Source of the DNA: Bacteroidaceae bacterium
Lineage (GTDB): Bacteria > Bacteroidota > Bacteroidia > Bacteroidales > Bacteroidaceae
Assembly: GCA_024401305.1 (NCBI GenBank)
Contig: JAKSLI010000032.1
Coordinates: forward strand, 1 to 36,908
Reading direction: 5' to 3'
DNA length: 36,908 nucleotides
The notes beneath the pieces are model-generated. The model saw only the letters and a list, made by a program, of their open reading frames with translations, was not told the origin of the DNA and did not search any database. A program made the translations under genes and the position numbers. Positions 8,491 to 17,357 of the stretch are shown piece by piece (the first letter of the stretch is position 1; each line of letters starts with the position of its first letter).

Positions 8491-8608
8491 TACATTAATA
8501 ATATAATGTACGGATTGTAAATCGTCATCAAAACATCTGTTATTGTGCATTAAAACTGTCAATAATCTTGAGTTTGCATTATTGCGAGTTTGATTTTTGG
8601 TGGTTTAT

Positions 8609-8639
8609 TTTGTGTGTAGTAATATTATTGCTAATTTTG
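8609..8639 (+). promoter_or_regulatory. Promoter for the epimerase gene
   Basis: TTTG at 8609-8612 and TAATTTTG at 8632-8639 with 19-nt spacing, a textbook Bacteroidetes arrangement, 24 nt before the chosen ATG. This is the main reason to reject an upstream start at 8597. Confidence 0.8.
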
Positions 8640-8662
8640 TGCCAAATTATATACCTACATCT

Positions 8663-9634
8663 ATGAAGATACTCATCACTGGAGCAACGGGTTTTATTGG
8701 TAGTTTTATTTGTGAAGAGGCTGTGAAGCGCGGCTTCGAGACATACGCTGCCATAAGGAAGACCAGCTCGTTAAAGTATATTTCCGACGAACGCATCAAT
8801 AAGATTGAACTCAACTTGTCGAGCAAGGAGCAGCTTGTTGCGGCTCTCAAGGAGCATGAGTTTGACTATGTGGTGCATGCTGCCGGTGCTACGAAATGCC
8901 TGGACAAGAACGACTTCTTCCGCATCAACACGGAGGGTACGAAGAATCTCATACAGGCGGTTCGTGAGACGCAGCCGCAGTTGAAGCGTTTCGTGTTCAT
9001 CAGCAGTCTGAGCGTCTTTGGTGCAATAAAGGAAAACCAACCATACGAGCCTATCACTGAGCAAGATATGCCGCAGCCAAACACTGCCTACGGACAGAGC
9101 AAACTGAAGGCGGAAGAGTATCTCCGCAGTCAGGAAGGTTTCCCTTACGTGATACTCCGTCCGACGGGTGTCTATGGACCTCGCGAGAAGGACTACTACA
9201 TGATGTTCGACTCAATCAAGAAGCATGTGGATTTCGCTGCCGGCTACAAGCCACAGGTCATCACTTTCGTCTATGTGAGCGATGTCGTGCAGGCTGTGTT
9301 CCTCGCTATGGAGAAGGATTGCGTGGGCAGGGCATACTTCCTTTCCGACGGTCAGAACTACTCTTCTACCGACTTCTCCGACCTTATCATCAAGGAACTT
9401 GGCGTGAAAGGAGTGCTGAGAGTAAAGGCACCGCTGTGCATACTGAAGCTTGTCACCACATGTGGCGAATATTTCGGTCGTTTGACAAAGCAGATGACCG
9501 CCCTCAACAAGGACAAATACAACATACTGAGCCAGCGAAACTGGATGTGCGACATCACTCCAGCGCAGCAGGAACTAGGATATAAGCCGCAGGTTCTATT
9601 GCCGGAAGGCGTGAAGAGAACGGCGGAACAATGA
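8663..9634 (+). CDS. NAD-dependent epimerase/dehydratase (extended SDR family)
   Basis: 323 residues from the ATG at 8663, which starts directly with the Rossmann strand MKILITGATGFIG (Gly7, Gly10, Gly13 bind the dinucleotide). Later motifs are HAAGATK, the SSLSVFG strand and the catalytic YGQSK (Tyr143, Lys147). The family acts on nucleotide sugars, steroids or flavonoid-like substrates; the sequence does not settle which. The C-terminal third carries a KQMTALNKDKYNILSQRNW segment seen in Bacteroidetes members of this group. A 168-bp inverted-repeat element begins 2 bp after the stop. The substrate-neutral name is deliberate. Confidence 0.88.
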   Translation: MKILITGATGFIGSFICEEAVKRGFETYAAIRKTSSLKYISDERINKIELNLSSKEQLVAALKEHEFDYVVHAAGATKCLDKNDFFRINTEGTKNLIQAVRETQPQLKRFVFISSLSVFGAIKENQPYEPITEQDMPQPNTAYGQSKLKAEEYLRSQEGFPYVILRPTGVYGPREKDYYMMFDSIKKHVDFAAGYKPQVITFVYVSDVVQAVFLAMEKDCVGRAYFLSDGQNYSSTDFSDLIIKELGVKGVLRVKAPLCILKLVTTCGEYFGRLTKQMTALNKDKYNILSQRNWMCDITPAQQELGYKPQVLLPEGVKRTAEQ

Positions 9635-9636
9635 CC

Positions 9637-9804
9637 GACCCCCTCCGACTCCCCCCAAGGGGGAGAGCTTTTAAATATGCTTTGGTAATATGGGGGCAAT
9701 TATAAGTAACCGGATAAAGAAACATTTTATTTATTTAATATACAAAATATCATCCCGCAAAGGTAATCTCCATTTCTCCCCCTTGGGGGGAGTTAGAGGG
9801 GGTC
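9637..9804. mobile_element. MITE-like inverted-repeat element between the epimerase gene and sufB
   Basis: Left arm 9637-9666 starts GACCCCCTCCGACTCCCCC; right arm 9775-9804 is its reverse complement with two mismatches in 30. Each arm also contains a small hairpin (CTCCCCC/GGGGGAG type). The 108-bp AT-rich interior has no gene. The element fills almost the whole gap. A minus-strand TACCTTTG box (9758-9765) lies inside, but no matching upstream box was found. The first 19 nt are shared with the copy inside the glycosyltransferase gene. Confidence 0.8.
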
Positions 9805-9817
9805 ATGGGCTATAATT

Positions 9818-11269
9818 ATGGAAGAAAAAAACTCCTTCGTCAGAGAGGTTGCCGAGAAGAAGTATGAGCATGGCTTCACAACCGATGTTTATACCGAAAT
9901 CATCGACAAGGGTCTGAACGAAGATATCATACGAATAATATCAGCAAAGAAGAATGAACCCGACTGGATGCTCGAGTTCCGACTGAAGGCGTTCCGCTAT
10001 TGGCAGACGCTGGAGCAGCCGGAATGGGGACATCTGCAGATGCCTGAGATTGACTATCAGGCTATTTCCTACTACGCAGATCCGCTTGCGCAGAAGAAGG
10101 ACGGACCGAAGTCTGTTGAAGACATCGACCCTGAGCTGATGAAGACCTTCGACAAGCTGGGCATTCCTCTCGAGGAGCGCCTGGCACTTTCGGGCGTTGC
10201 CGTGGATGCCATCATGGACTCCGTGTCGGTAAAGACCACATTCAAGGAGAAGCTTGCTGAGAAGGGCATCATCTTCTGCTCTATCGGCGAGGCTATCCAG
10301 AACCATCCAGAGCTCGTTAAGGAGTATCTAGGCTCTGTTGTGCCATACAAGGACAACTTCTTTGCGGCACTGAACTCAGCGGTGTTCTCCGACGGTTCGT
10401 TCGTGTATATCCCGAAAGGCGTTCGCTCGCCAATGGAACTCTCGTCTTATTTCCGCATAAACGCAGCGAATACGGGTCAGTTTGAGCGCACACTTATCAT
10501 TGCTGACGACGGTGCGTATGTGTCTTATCTTGAGGGATGTACGGCTCCTATGCGCGACGAAAACCAGCTCCACGCAGCCATCGTTGAGATCGTTGTCAAG
10601 GAGAAGGCAGAGGTAAAATATTCCACTGTGCAGAACTGGTATCCAGGCGATGAGAACGGAAAGGGCGGTGTGCTGAACCTTGTGACGAAGCGTGGCGACT
10701 GTCGCGGCGAGGGAAGCAAGCTCTCATGGACACAGGTGGAGACAGGTTCCGCCATCACTTGGAAGTATCCTTCATGTATTCTCCGTGGCGACAATTCGGT
10801 GGCAGAGTTCTATTCGGTTGCCGTAACAAACAATTACCAGCAGGCAGACACAGGTACGAAGATGCTGCATATAGGCAAGAACACCAAGAGCACGATTATC
10901 TCGAAGGGTATTTCTGCCGGTCATTCGCAGAACTCATACCGCGGTCTTGTGCGTGCGGCGACAACGGCTGAAGGTGCTCGCAACTATTCTTCGTGCGATT
11001 CACTGCTTCTTGGCGACCAATGCGGTGCGCATACATTCCCATATATGGACATCCACAACGATACTGCCGTTGTGGAGCATGAGGCAACGACCAGCAAGAT
11101 CTCCGAAGCGCAGTTGTTCTATTGCCAGCAGCGCGGCATACCGATGGAGCAAGCCGTAGGACTCATCGTGAACGGTTATGCGAAGGAAGTGCTCAACAAG
11201 CTCCCTATGGAGTTCGCAGTGGAGGCGCAGAAGCTGCTGAGTGTAAGTCTTGAAGGAACGGTAGGATAG
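9818..11269 (+). CDS. sufB: Fe-S cluster assembly scaffold SufB
   Basis: 483 residues, the usual length. SufB, with SufC and SufD, forms the SufBC2D scaffold where iron-sulfur clusters are built from sulfide and iron in the cytoplasm. The conserved C-terminal beta-helix is clear: [41 protein letters not shown], and the cluster-site residues Cys393 and His421/Glu422. The 29-residue spacing from Cys393 to Glu422 equals that of E. coli Cys405/Glu434. Normally sufC and sufD follow directly; here a heptad element and a phosphopantetheinyl transferase follow instead, so sufCD must be elsewhere or lost. The upstream MITE-like element suggests local rearrangement. No clear rightward TAnnTTTG box was seen before it. 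Confidence 0.96.
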   Translation: MEEKNSFVREVAEKKYEHGFTTDVYTEIIDKGLNEDIIRIISAKKNEPDWMLEFRLKAFRYWQTLEQPEWGHLQMPEIDYQAISYYADPLAQKKDGPKSVEDIDPELMKTFDKLGIPLEERLALSGVAVDAIMDSVSVKTTFKEKLAEKGIIFCSIGEAIQNHPELVKEYLGSVVPYKDNFFAALNSAVFSDGSFVYIPKGVRSPMELSSYFRINAANTGQFERTLIIADDGAYVSYLEGCTAPMRDENQLHAAIVEIVVKEKAEVKYSTVQNWYPGDENGKGGVLNLVTKRGDCRGEGSKLSWTQVETGSAITWKYPSCILRGDNSVAEFYSVAVTNNYQQADTGTKMLHIGKNTKSTIISKGISAGHSQNSYRGLVRAATTAEGARNYSSCDSLLLGDQCGAHTFPYMDIHNDTAVVEHEATTSKISEAQLFYCQQRGIPMEQAVGLIVNGYAKEVLNKLPMEFAVEAQKLLSVSLEGTVG

Positions 11270-11276
11270 GGCCTTT

Positions 11277-11325
11277 AAGTAACAAGTAATAAGTATTAAG
11301 TAATAAGTAATAAGTATGATTACTT
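11277..11325 (+). repeat. Heptad element E (AAGTAAT type, single-armed)
   Basis: Six 7-bp units from 11277 to 11318 (AAGTAAC, AAGTAAT, AAGTATT, AAGTAAT twice, AAGTATG), then ATTACTT, which pairs with the AAGTAAT at 11305-11311 to give a 7-bp stem. The end unit AAGTATGATTA is the same as the loop-side end of both arms in element F. There is no second arm or flanking hairpin. Confidence 0.85.
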
Positions 11326-11355
11326 TTATGGGATGAGTGCGCAACCCGTAATTAT

Positions 11356-11922
11356 ATGTACAAACTATTAATTTCCAACGATATACACGACTTCAACCTC
11401 CAAGAGGCATTGGATGAAATCTCGGCTTCTAGAAGGGAGAAGGCGTTGAAGTTCAAACATGAGCAAGGGCAGCGTGAGTGTGTCCTTGCTTATTTGCTAT
11501 TGAAGCGTGCCCTGAAGGAGGTTTATGGCATTGACGAGAACCCTGAACTCATTGAGCAGGAGGGCGGTAAACCGATGCTGAAGGACCATCCCGAGATACA
11601 CTTCAACCTCAGCCATTGCAAGTCGGCTGTGGCATGTGTCATTGGCGATGAACCGGTAGGCGTGGATATAGAAAGAATAAAAAACTACAACGCCCAACTT
11701 GCCCGCCACACGATGAACGACAAAGAGTTGCAAGAGATTAAAGCCAGCACTGACGAAGCTCGTGCCTTCATCCGCCTATGGACAAAGAAGGAAGCCCTTT
11801 TGAAGCTTACAGGTGAAGGTATTCGCAGCGATTTGAAGACTGTCTTGAATCGCGAAAACGTGCGTTTTGACGTGACAGAAGGGGATGATTACGTGTGTAC
11901 GGTGGGAAAATTTATACAATAA
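11356..11922 (+). CDS. 4'-phosphopantetheinyl transferase superfamily protein
   Basis: 188 residues, a compact member. It transfers 4'-phosphopantetheine from CoA to a serine of an acyl or peptidyl carrier protein. Motifs in order: GGKPML, FNLSHC, GVDIE (Asp104 and Glu106 bind Mg) and WTKKEALLK (Glu146 the third metal ligand, Lys150). This is the Sfp/AcpT-like set in a half-length form. No carrier protein, fatty-acid or polyketide gene is nearby, so the target is not indicated by context. The gap from sufB holds heptad element E, and the gene may be read through from sufB. Confidence 0.9.
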   Translation: MYKLLISNDIHDFNLQEALDEISASRREKALKFKHEQGQRECVLAYLLLKRALKEVYGIDENPELIEQEGGKPMLKDHPEIHFNLSHCKSAVACVIGDEPVGVDIERIKNYNAQLARHTMNDKELQEIKASTDEARAFIRLWTKKEALLKLTGEGIRSDLKTVLNRENVRFDVTEGDDYVCTVGKFIQ

Positions 11923-11943
11923 AAAGGTTTTGTGCATTTTTAT

Positions 11944-11975
11944 TTTGTTTTTTCACTCACTTATTCGTAATTTTG
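11944..11975 (+). promoter_or_regulatory. Promoter upstream of the toxin remnant and the 201-residue protein
   Basis: TTTG ending at 11947 and TAATTTTG at 11968-11975, 20-nt spacing. Transcription would begin near 11982, inside the toxin remnant, so the functional target is the gene at 12075. Confidence 0.7.
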
Positions 11976-11980
11976 CAGCC

Positions 11981-12064
11981 CATGACCGTATTATTTATGA
12001 CATTTACGATGATGTGGTTGAGGTGTTAGTACTTGAGATAGAAGGACATTATAAGGACAAGTAA
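11981..12064 (+). pseudogene. C-terminal remnant of a RelE/ParE-type toxin
   Basis: A 27-codon frame ending at TAA 12062-12064 contains RIIYDIYDDVVEVLVLE and ends EGHYKDK. This is the pattern of the last two beta strands and tail of RelE/ParE-family toxins (R-I-hydrophobic-Y, alternating V/L, E-GH). The upstream part does not continue the family, there is no in-frame start, and no antitoxin gene is visible on either side. It is best read as a decayed toxin end now lying in the leader of the next gene. Name based on motif recognition only. Confidence 0.55.
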
Positions 12065-12074
12065 AACTATTAAT

Positions 12075-12680
12075 ATGTTTTTTGACAGTAAGGAAACAAA
12101 GTTTTGGAAATGGTTTTCAAAACATTCCCAGGAACTTCTGGATAATAAGACCGGGAAAGGTGAGGTTGTTGATAAGATGTACGAGCAGTTACAGAAAGTC
12201 AACAATGGACTTGTCTATGAGTTTTCTGTCAATAACGAGGATGGTTCAAGGAAGGATTTTGTCATCAGTGCGGATTGCAATCCGGAGCTTATCCCTGTTG
12301 TGGAGAAGCTATATGATGCAAGACCAAATTTGCCTGGATGGAACATTCAGAAATACCGTTCCAGAATGGAAAGTTTTGACATACAGGTTGGTGATGCTTT
12401 CATAGATAGCGAAACGGCAAGATTCTGTTTAGTTGAGGACGAAGATAATCCTGGTATGGTTGATGTGTTGCTTTTCATTGATGATTATTCCGATGAAAAC
12501 ATTGAACAACAGGACATTGCGGCTTCTGTCTTTGTCAGTGCTGCTTTAGGAGAATATGATGTGATGAAGTATGTGGATCTCATAGAAGCGTTAGGAAGAG
12601 AGAGTGCTTTCCATGAACAATCACAGCCCATAAGCGAACTTGCCGGAAGCTTTGATGAATGGAAAACGAAACATAGTTGA
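12075..12680 (+). CDS. Uncharacterised 201-residue acidic protein
   Basis: No signal peptide or membrane segment; acidic overall and probably cytoplasmic. The beginning (KFWKWFSKHSQELL) and the middle (YEFSVNNEDGSRKDFVISADCNPELIPVVEKLYDARPNLPGW) match a pattern I recall from a widespread family of unknown function in which an FWxWF start is followed by an ISADG-like strand and a xxPxLxxW motif; DUF695-like proteins are related candidates. It has its own promoter (11944-11975). The TGA stop is part of a 19-bp dispersed repeat (12678-12696). It follows a toxin remnant, but nothing shows that it is an immunity or antitoxin protein. Confidence 0.75.
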   Translation: MFFDSKETKFWKWFSKHSQELLDNKTGKGEVVDKMYEQLQKVNNGLVYEFSVNNEDGSRKDFVISADCNPELIPVVEKLYDARPNLPGWNIQKYRSRMESFDIQVGDAFIDSETARFCLVEDEDNPGMVDVLLFIDDYSDENIEQQDIAASVFVSAALGEYDVMKYVDLIEALGRESAFHEQSQPISELAGSFDEWKTKHS

Positions 12681-12696
12681 CAAAATAGTATCAGTG
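12678..12696 (+). repeat. Dispersed 19-bp repeat TGACAAAATAGTATCAGTG, copy 1
   Basis: Identical to 27367-27385 and matching 27152-27169 except near its end. Its first three bases are the stop codon of the 201-residue gene. Confidence 0.8.
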
Positions 12697-12706
12697 GGAG
12701 AGACTG

Positions 12707-12757
12707 CAATGTTGCAGCGGAAAAACACCAATGAAATTGAATTTTTCTGCAACATTG
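12707..12757 (+). repeat. 11-bp inverted repeat after the 201-residue gene
   Basis: CAATGTTGCAG (12707-12717) and CTGCAACATTG (12747-12757) are perfect reverse complements separated by 29 nt. There is no strong T-run after it, so termination is possible but not clear. Confidence 0.6.
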
Positions 12758-12788
12758 TCTATTTTAGTGTTATCTGGAACTAAGTCTG

Positions 12789-12796
12789 TAATTTTG
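12789..12796 (+). promoter_or_regulatory. Candidate -7 box for the sigma factor gene
   Basis: TAATTTTG 206 nt upstream of the ATG. A TTTAG-like sequence lies about 22 nt before it. The implied leader is about 200 nt, AT-rich, with no recognised riboswitch. Confidence 0.5.
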
Positions 12797-13002
12797 CAAA
12801 TGAAATTTACGGATTTTCGATGAACTATGGCACGGTTATTGCATGTATGATGTATGACCGTGGGGAGTAAGTTCAAAAAAATCCAAAAAAAGTTGTTTAC
12901 AATTTGGAATAAGCAGTATTAACTTGTATAATGCAAGTGTAAGATTGATTTGTTCGATTACATGAGAAGTTTGTTTAACCTTAAAAAACAATTAAAGGCA
13001 AA

Positions 13003-13866
13003 ATGAGAAATATTAAGATTACAGAATCAGTTACGTCAAGAGACGAAGAGAGTGTAGTGCGCTATATGAACGAGATACGCAAGTACATGCCTATGGACGC
13101 GCAGGAGGAAGAGGAGTTGGCTTACAAGATGAGGGCAGGCGACAAGAAGGCTTTTCAGGAGTTTGTGAACCGTAATCTCCGTTTCGTCATCAGTATCAGC
13201 AAGAAGTATCAGCATCTTGGCTTGCCACTTGCCGACTTGATTGCTGAGGGAAACATGGGACTTGTTCGCGCTGTGGAGAGATTTGACCCGACGCTTGGAT
13301 TCAAGTTCTCTTCATTCTCGGTGCACTATATCCGACAGGCCATCCTGGATGCCATCACCAACAACTCGGATACTGTCCGTCTGCCAAACAACCGACGCCG
13401 TGAGTTGAACAAGGTTCATAACATCATTGCCGATTTCGAGAAGGAGCATGGCTATCGCCCTTCTGATGAGGAGGTGGCTCGCTTGGCAGGTATTTCAATG
13501 GAAAAGTTGGCATTCTATGGGAATGTGGGCAGAAAGACCACCTCGCTTGATGCGCCTATCAACGATACGGAAGACTACTGCATGATGGACAAGATGTGTG
13601 CAGATAGTGGCGCTGCTGATGAGAATGCCGACAAGGAGTCGATGCGTTCAGATCTTCTTCTGGTGCTTGCCACGCTTCCTGAACGAGAGTACCAGATCCT
13701 TTCCATGAACTTCGGATTGGAAGGAAACTACATGTATTCTCTTGGAGAGATTGCCACTCGCATGGGCATATCGCAAGAAAGAGCCCGACAGCTCAAGGAG
13801 CGAGGTTTGAAGCAGCTGAAAGAGAACAAGAAGGCGGTGGCTTTGCTCATGAAATATGTGGCATGA
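13003..13866 (+). CDS. Sigma-70 family RNA polymerase sigma factor, RpoD-like paralogue
   Basis: 287 residues, the same length as the Bacteroidetes primary sigma factor, lacking region 1.1. Region 1.2 (YMNEIRKY), region 2 (NLRFVISISKKYQ, GNMGLVRAVERFDPTLGFKFSSFS, residues 58-106), region 3 (RLPNNRRRELNKV) and region 4 (LPEREYQIL, then a helix-turn-helix at about 246-272, LGEIATRMGISQERARQLKER) are all present. Several positions depart from the housekeeping factor: the promoter-melting aromatic pair before IRQ is His108-Tyr109 instead of Trp-Trp, and region 4.2 has SQERARQLKERGLKQL where the primary factor has TRERVRQIKEKAIRRL. I therefore read it as a group 2-like alternative factor. It stands alone with its own promoter and terminator. 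Confidence 0.88.
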   Translation: MRNIKITESVTSRDEESVVRYMNEIRKYMPMDAQEEEELAYKMRAGDKKAFQEFVNRNLRFVISISKKYQHLGLPLADLIAEGNMGLVRAVERFDPTLGFKFSSFSVHYIRQAILDAITNNSDTVRLPNNRRRELNKVHNIIADFEKEHGYRPSDEEVARLAGISMEKLAFYGNVGRKTTSLDAPINDTEDYCMMDKMCADSGAADENADKESMRSDLLLVLATLPEREYQILSMNFGLEGNYMYSLGEIATRMGISQERARQLKERGLKQLKENKKAVALLMKYVA

Positions 13867-13930
13867 CACTAGGCTGACGCTTTGTAACAGAGGGTGTTTT
13901 GTGACAAAAAGACTTAAAAAACTTGAAAAA

Positions 13931-13964
13931 GACTTGGTTTTCAGCCGAAAATCAGGTCTTTTTT
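13931..13964 (+). terminator. Terminator after the sigma factor gene
   Basis: GACTTGGTTTTC (13931-13942) pairs with GAAAATCAGGTC (13947-13958), 12 bp with two G-U pairs and a 4-nt loop, followed by six T. Confidence 0.9.
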
Positions 13965-13986
13965 CGTTCTTTAGCCTAAAAAATAG

Positions 13987-13994
13987 TAACTTTG
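13987..13994 (+). promoter_or_regulatory. -7 box for guaB
   Basis: TAACTTTG, followed by a predicted transcription start near 14001. That is only about 10 nt before the first arm of heptad element F, so the guaB transcript would start almost directly with the heptads. Confidence 0.65.
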
Positions 13995-14010
13995 CGCCCA
14001 AATATATTTA

Positions 14011-15698
<1,688 letters not shown>

Positions 15699-15700
15699 TG

Positions 15701-15859
15701 GTTCGCTCTGACGAGCGAGGCTAAAGGGTAAAAGCTAAAGGCTAAAGGCTTTCATCCGCGGGTAAATGTAGGGCGAAATTTACTGAGCCGTTTTCAAACC
15801 GCAGGCCGCCTTTACCCTTTAGCCTTTACCCTTTACCCTCAAGTTTCGCACGAAACTTG
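15701..15859 (+). repeat. Heptad element C (GGCTAAA type) between guaB and the first prolyl isomerase gene
   Basis: Begins 5 nt after the guaB stop. 5' hairpin CGCTC/GAGCG (15704-15708, 15713-15717), four units from 15719, a centre with ATGTAGGGCGAA flanked by GTAAAT/ATTTAC that can pair, inverted units 15811-15838, and a 3' hairpin CAAGTTTCG/CGAAACTTG (15840-15848, 15851-15859). It ends 15 nt before the next ATG. Confidence 0.88.
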
Positions 15860-15874
15860 AATAACAAGAAAAAT

Positions 15875-17290
15875 ATGAAAAAAACTCTATTATCTCTTAT
15901 CTTCGCTCTCAGCGCTATTTGCGGTTTTGCGCAGGATGATCCTACCGTTATGGTCATCAACGGTCAGGTTATTCCACGCTCTGAGTTTGAATACAGCTAC
16001 AGAAAGAACAATTCCGAAGGCGTTATCGACAAGAAGACGGTGAAGGAATATGTTGACCTTTTCATAAACTACAAGCTCAAGGTCCAGGCTGCTTACGATG
16101 CAAAGCTCGACACTCTCACTTCTTTCAAGAATGAGTTTGCTGACTATCGCAACCAGCTCGTACTTCCAACAATGATCACTGACGACGATGTTGAGAAGGA
16201 AGCGCAGGAAATCTACAAGAACACTGCTGAGCGAATCGGTCCGGACGGTCTTATAAAGTGCTCACACATCCTTCTTCTCGTTGATGCTGATGCCAACGCA
16301 GCAAAGAAGGCTGCCGTAAAGGCTCGCATTGACTCTATCCATAGCGCCATCATCAAAGGTGCTGATTTTGAGGAGCTTGCGAAGAAAGTTTCTGAGGATC
16401 CAGGTACTGCAAAGCTTGGTGGAAAGATGGATTCGTGGGTACAGCATGGCCAGTTTGTTCGCGAATTCGATGAGGCTGCCTTCAAGCTCCAGAAGGGTGA
16501 ACTCTCTCAGCCAGTGCAGACTCAGTTCGGTTGGCACATCATCAGAATGGACGACCGCAAGCAGTTTGACCCATACGACTCTCTCCGCACAGACATCTAC
16601 CGCTTCATCGAGGCTCGTCAGCTTCGTGACCAGATAGCAAAGAAGGCTGTTGAAGAGCGTGCTGCAAAGCAGGGCGTTGACCTCAACACACTCACTGCAG
16701 CTCAGGCTATCGAGCTTTCAAAGAATAGTCTTGATACAAAGTATCTCCTCATGGAATACCATGACGGTCTCCTTCTCTATGAAATGTCAACTCGTGAGGT
16801 ATGGGGCAAGGCAGACAAGGACGAGAAGGCCCTTGCAGATTATTTCAAGAAGAATAAGAAGCAATATACTTGGGACACACCTCGCTTCAAGGGTATCGCT
16901 TACCACACAAAGACAAAGTCTGACCTCAAGGCAGTGAAGAAGGTCGTTAAGAAGCTGAAGTTCGACCAGTGGGGCGACAAGCTCAAGGAGACTTTCAACG
17001 CAGATTCAGTAATTCGCGTGCGTGCTGAGAAGGGCGTGTTCAGCGTTGGCGACAATGCTCTCGTTGACTCTCTCATCTTCAAGAGCGGCAAGGCAGCGAA
17101 GGTTGTCAAGGGCTATCCTTACAAGGATGTCTGCGGTACTGTACTCAAGGCACCTGAAACATACGAGGACGTGAAGTCGCAGGTCATCTCTGACTATCAG
17201 GAATACCTTGAGAAGCAGTGGGTTGCAGCCCTCCGCAAGAAGTATGCTGTGAAGGTGTACGACGAAGAAATTGATAAGATAAAGGATTAG
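15875..17290 (+). CDS. Periplasmic parvulin-type peptidyl-prolyl isomerase
   Basis: 471 residues from the ATG at 15875, which gives a clean signal peptide (MKKTLLSLIFALSAICGFAQ); an upstream TTG would add six residues. Residues of about 25-120 form a SurA-like N-terminal helical region with VIPRSEFEYSYRKN. The parvulin domain spans about 127-235: KCSHILL, ADFEELAKKVSEDPGTAKLGGKM and FGWHIIRMDD. The C-terminal 230 residues are Lys-rich and continue the chaperone fold. Such proteins escort unfolded outer-membrane proteins across the periplasm. It is the first of two paralogous isomerase genes, separated by heptad element D. Confidence 0.92.
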   Translation: MKKTLLSLIFALSAICGFAQDDPTVMVINGQVIPRSEFEYSYRKNNSEGVIDKKTVKEYVDLFINYKLKVQAAYDAKLDTLTSFKNEFADYRNQLVLPTMITDDDVEKEAQEIYKNTAERIGPDGLIKCSHILLLVDADANAAKKAAVKARIDSIHSAIIKGADFEELAKKVSEDPGTAKLGGKMDSWVQHGQFVREFDEAAFKLQKGELSQPVQTQFGWHIIRMDDRKQFDPYDSLRTDIYRFIEARQLRDQIAKKAVEERAAKQGVDLNTLTAAQAIELSKNSLDTKYLLMEYHDGLLLYEMSTREVWGKADKDEKALADYFKKNKKQYTWDTPRFKGIAYHTKTKSDLKAVKKVVKKLKFDQWGDKLKETFNADSVIRVRAEKGVFSVGDNALVDSLIFKSGKAAKVVKGYPYKDVCGTVLKAPETYEDVKSQVISDYQEYLEKQWVAALRKKYAVKVYDEEIDKIKD

Positions 17291-17294
17291 AGTT

Positions 17295-17347
17295 CGCAGC
17301 CAAGTTTGGCTGCGAGGCTAAAGGCTAAAAGCTAAAGGCTAAAGGCC
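17295..17347 (+). repeat. Heptad element D (GGCTAAA type, left half only)
   Basis: Begins 4 nt after a stop codon. 5' hairpin with a 9-bp stem CGCAGCCAA/TTGGCTGCG (17295-17303, 17306-17314), then four units 17316-17343. There is no inverted arm and no 3' hairpin; the next ATG follows 10 nt later. Confidence 0.85.
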
Positions 17348-17357
17348 AATAACAATA

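Noticed and set aside
13003-13866. Housekeeping sigma factor rpoD
   Set aside because: Length fits, but the conserved Trp-Trp pair is His-Tyr and region 4.2 differs, so an alternative paralogue is more likely.
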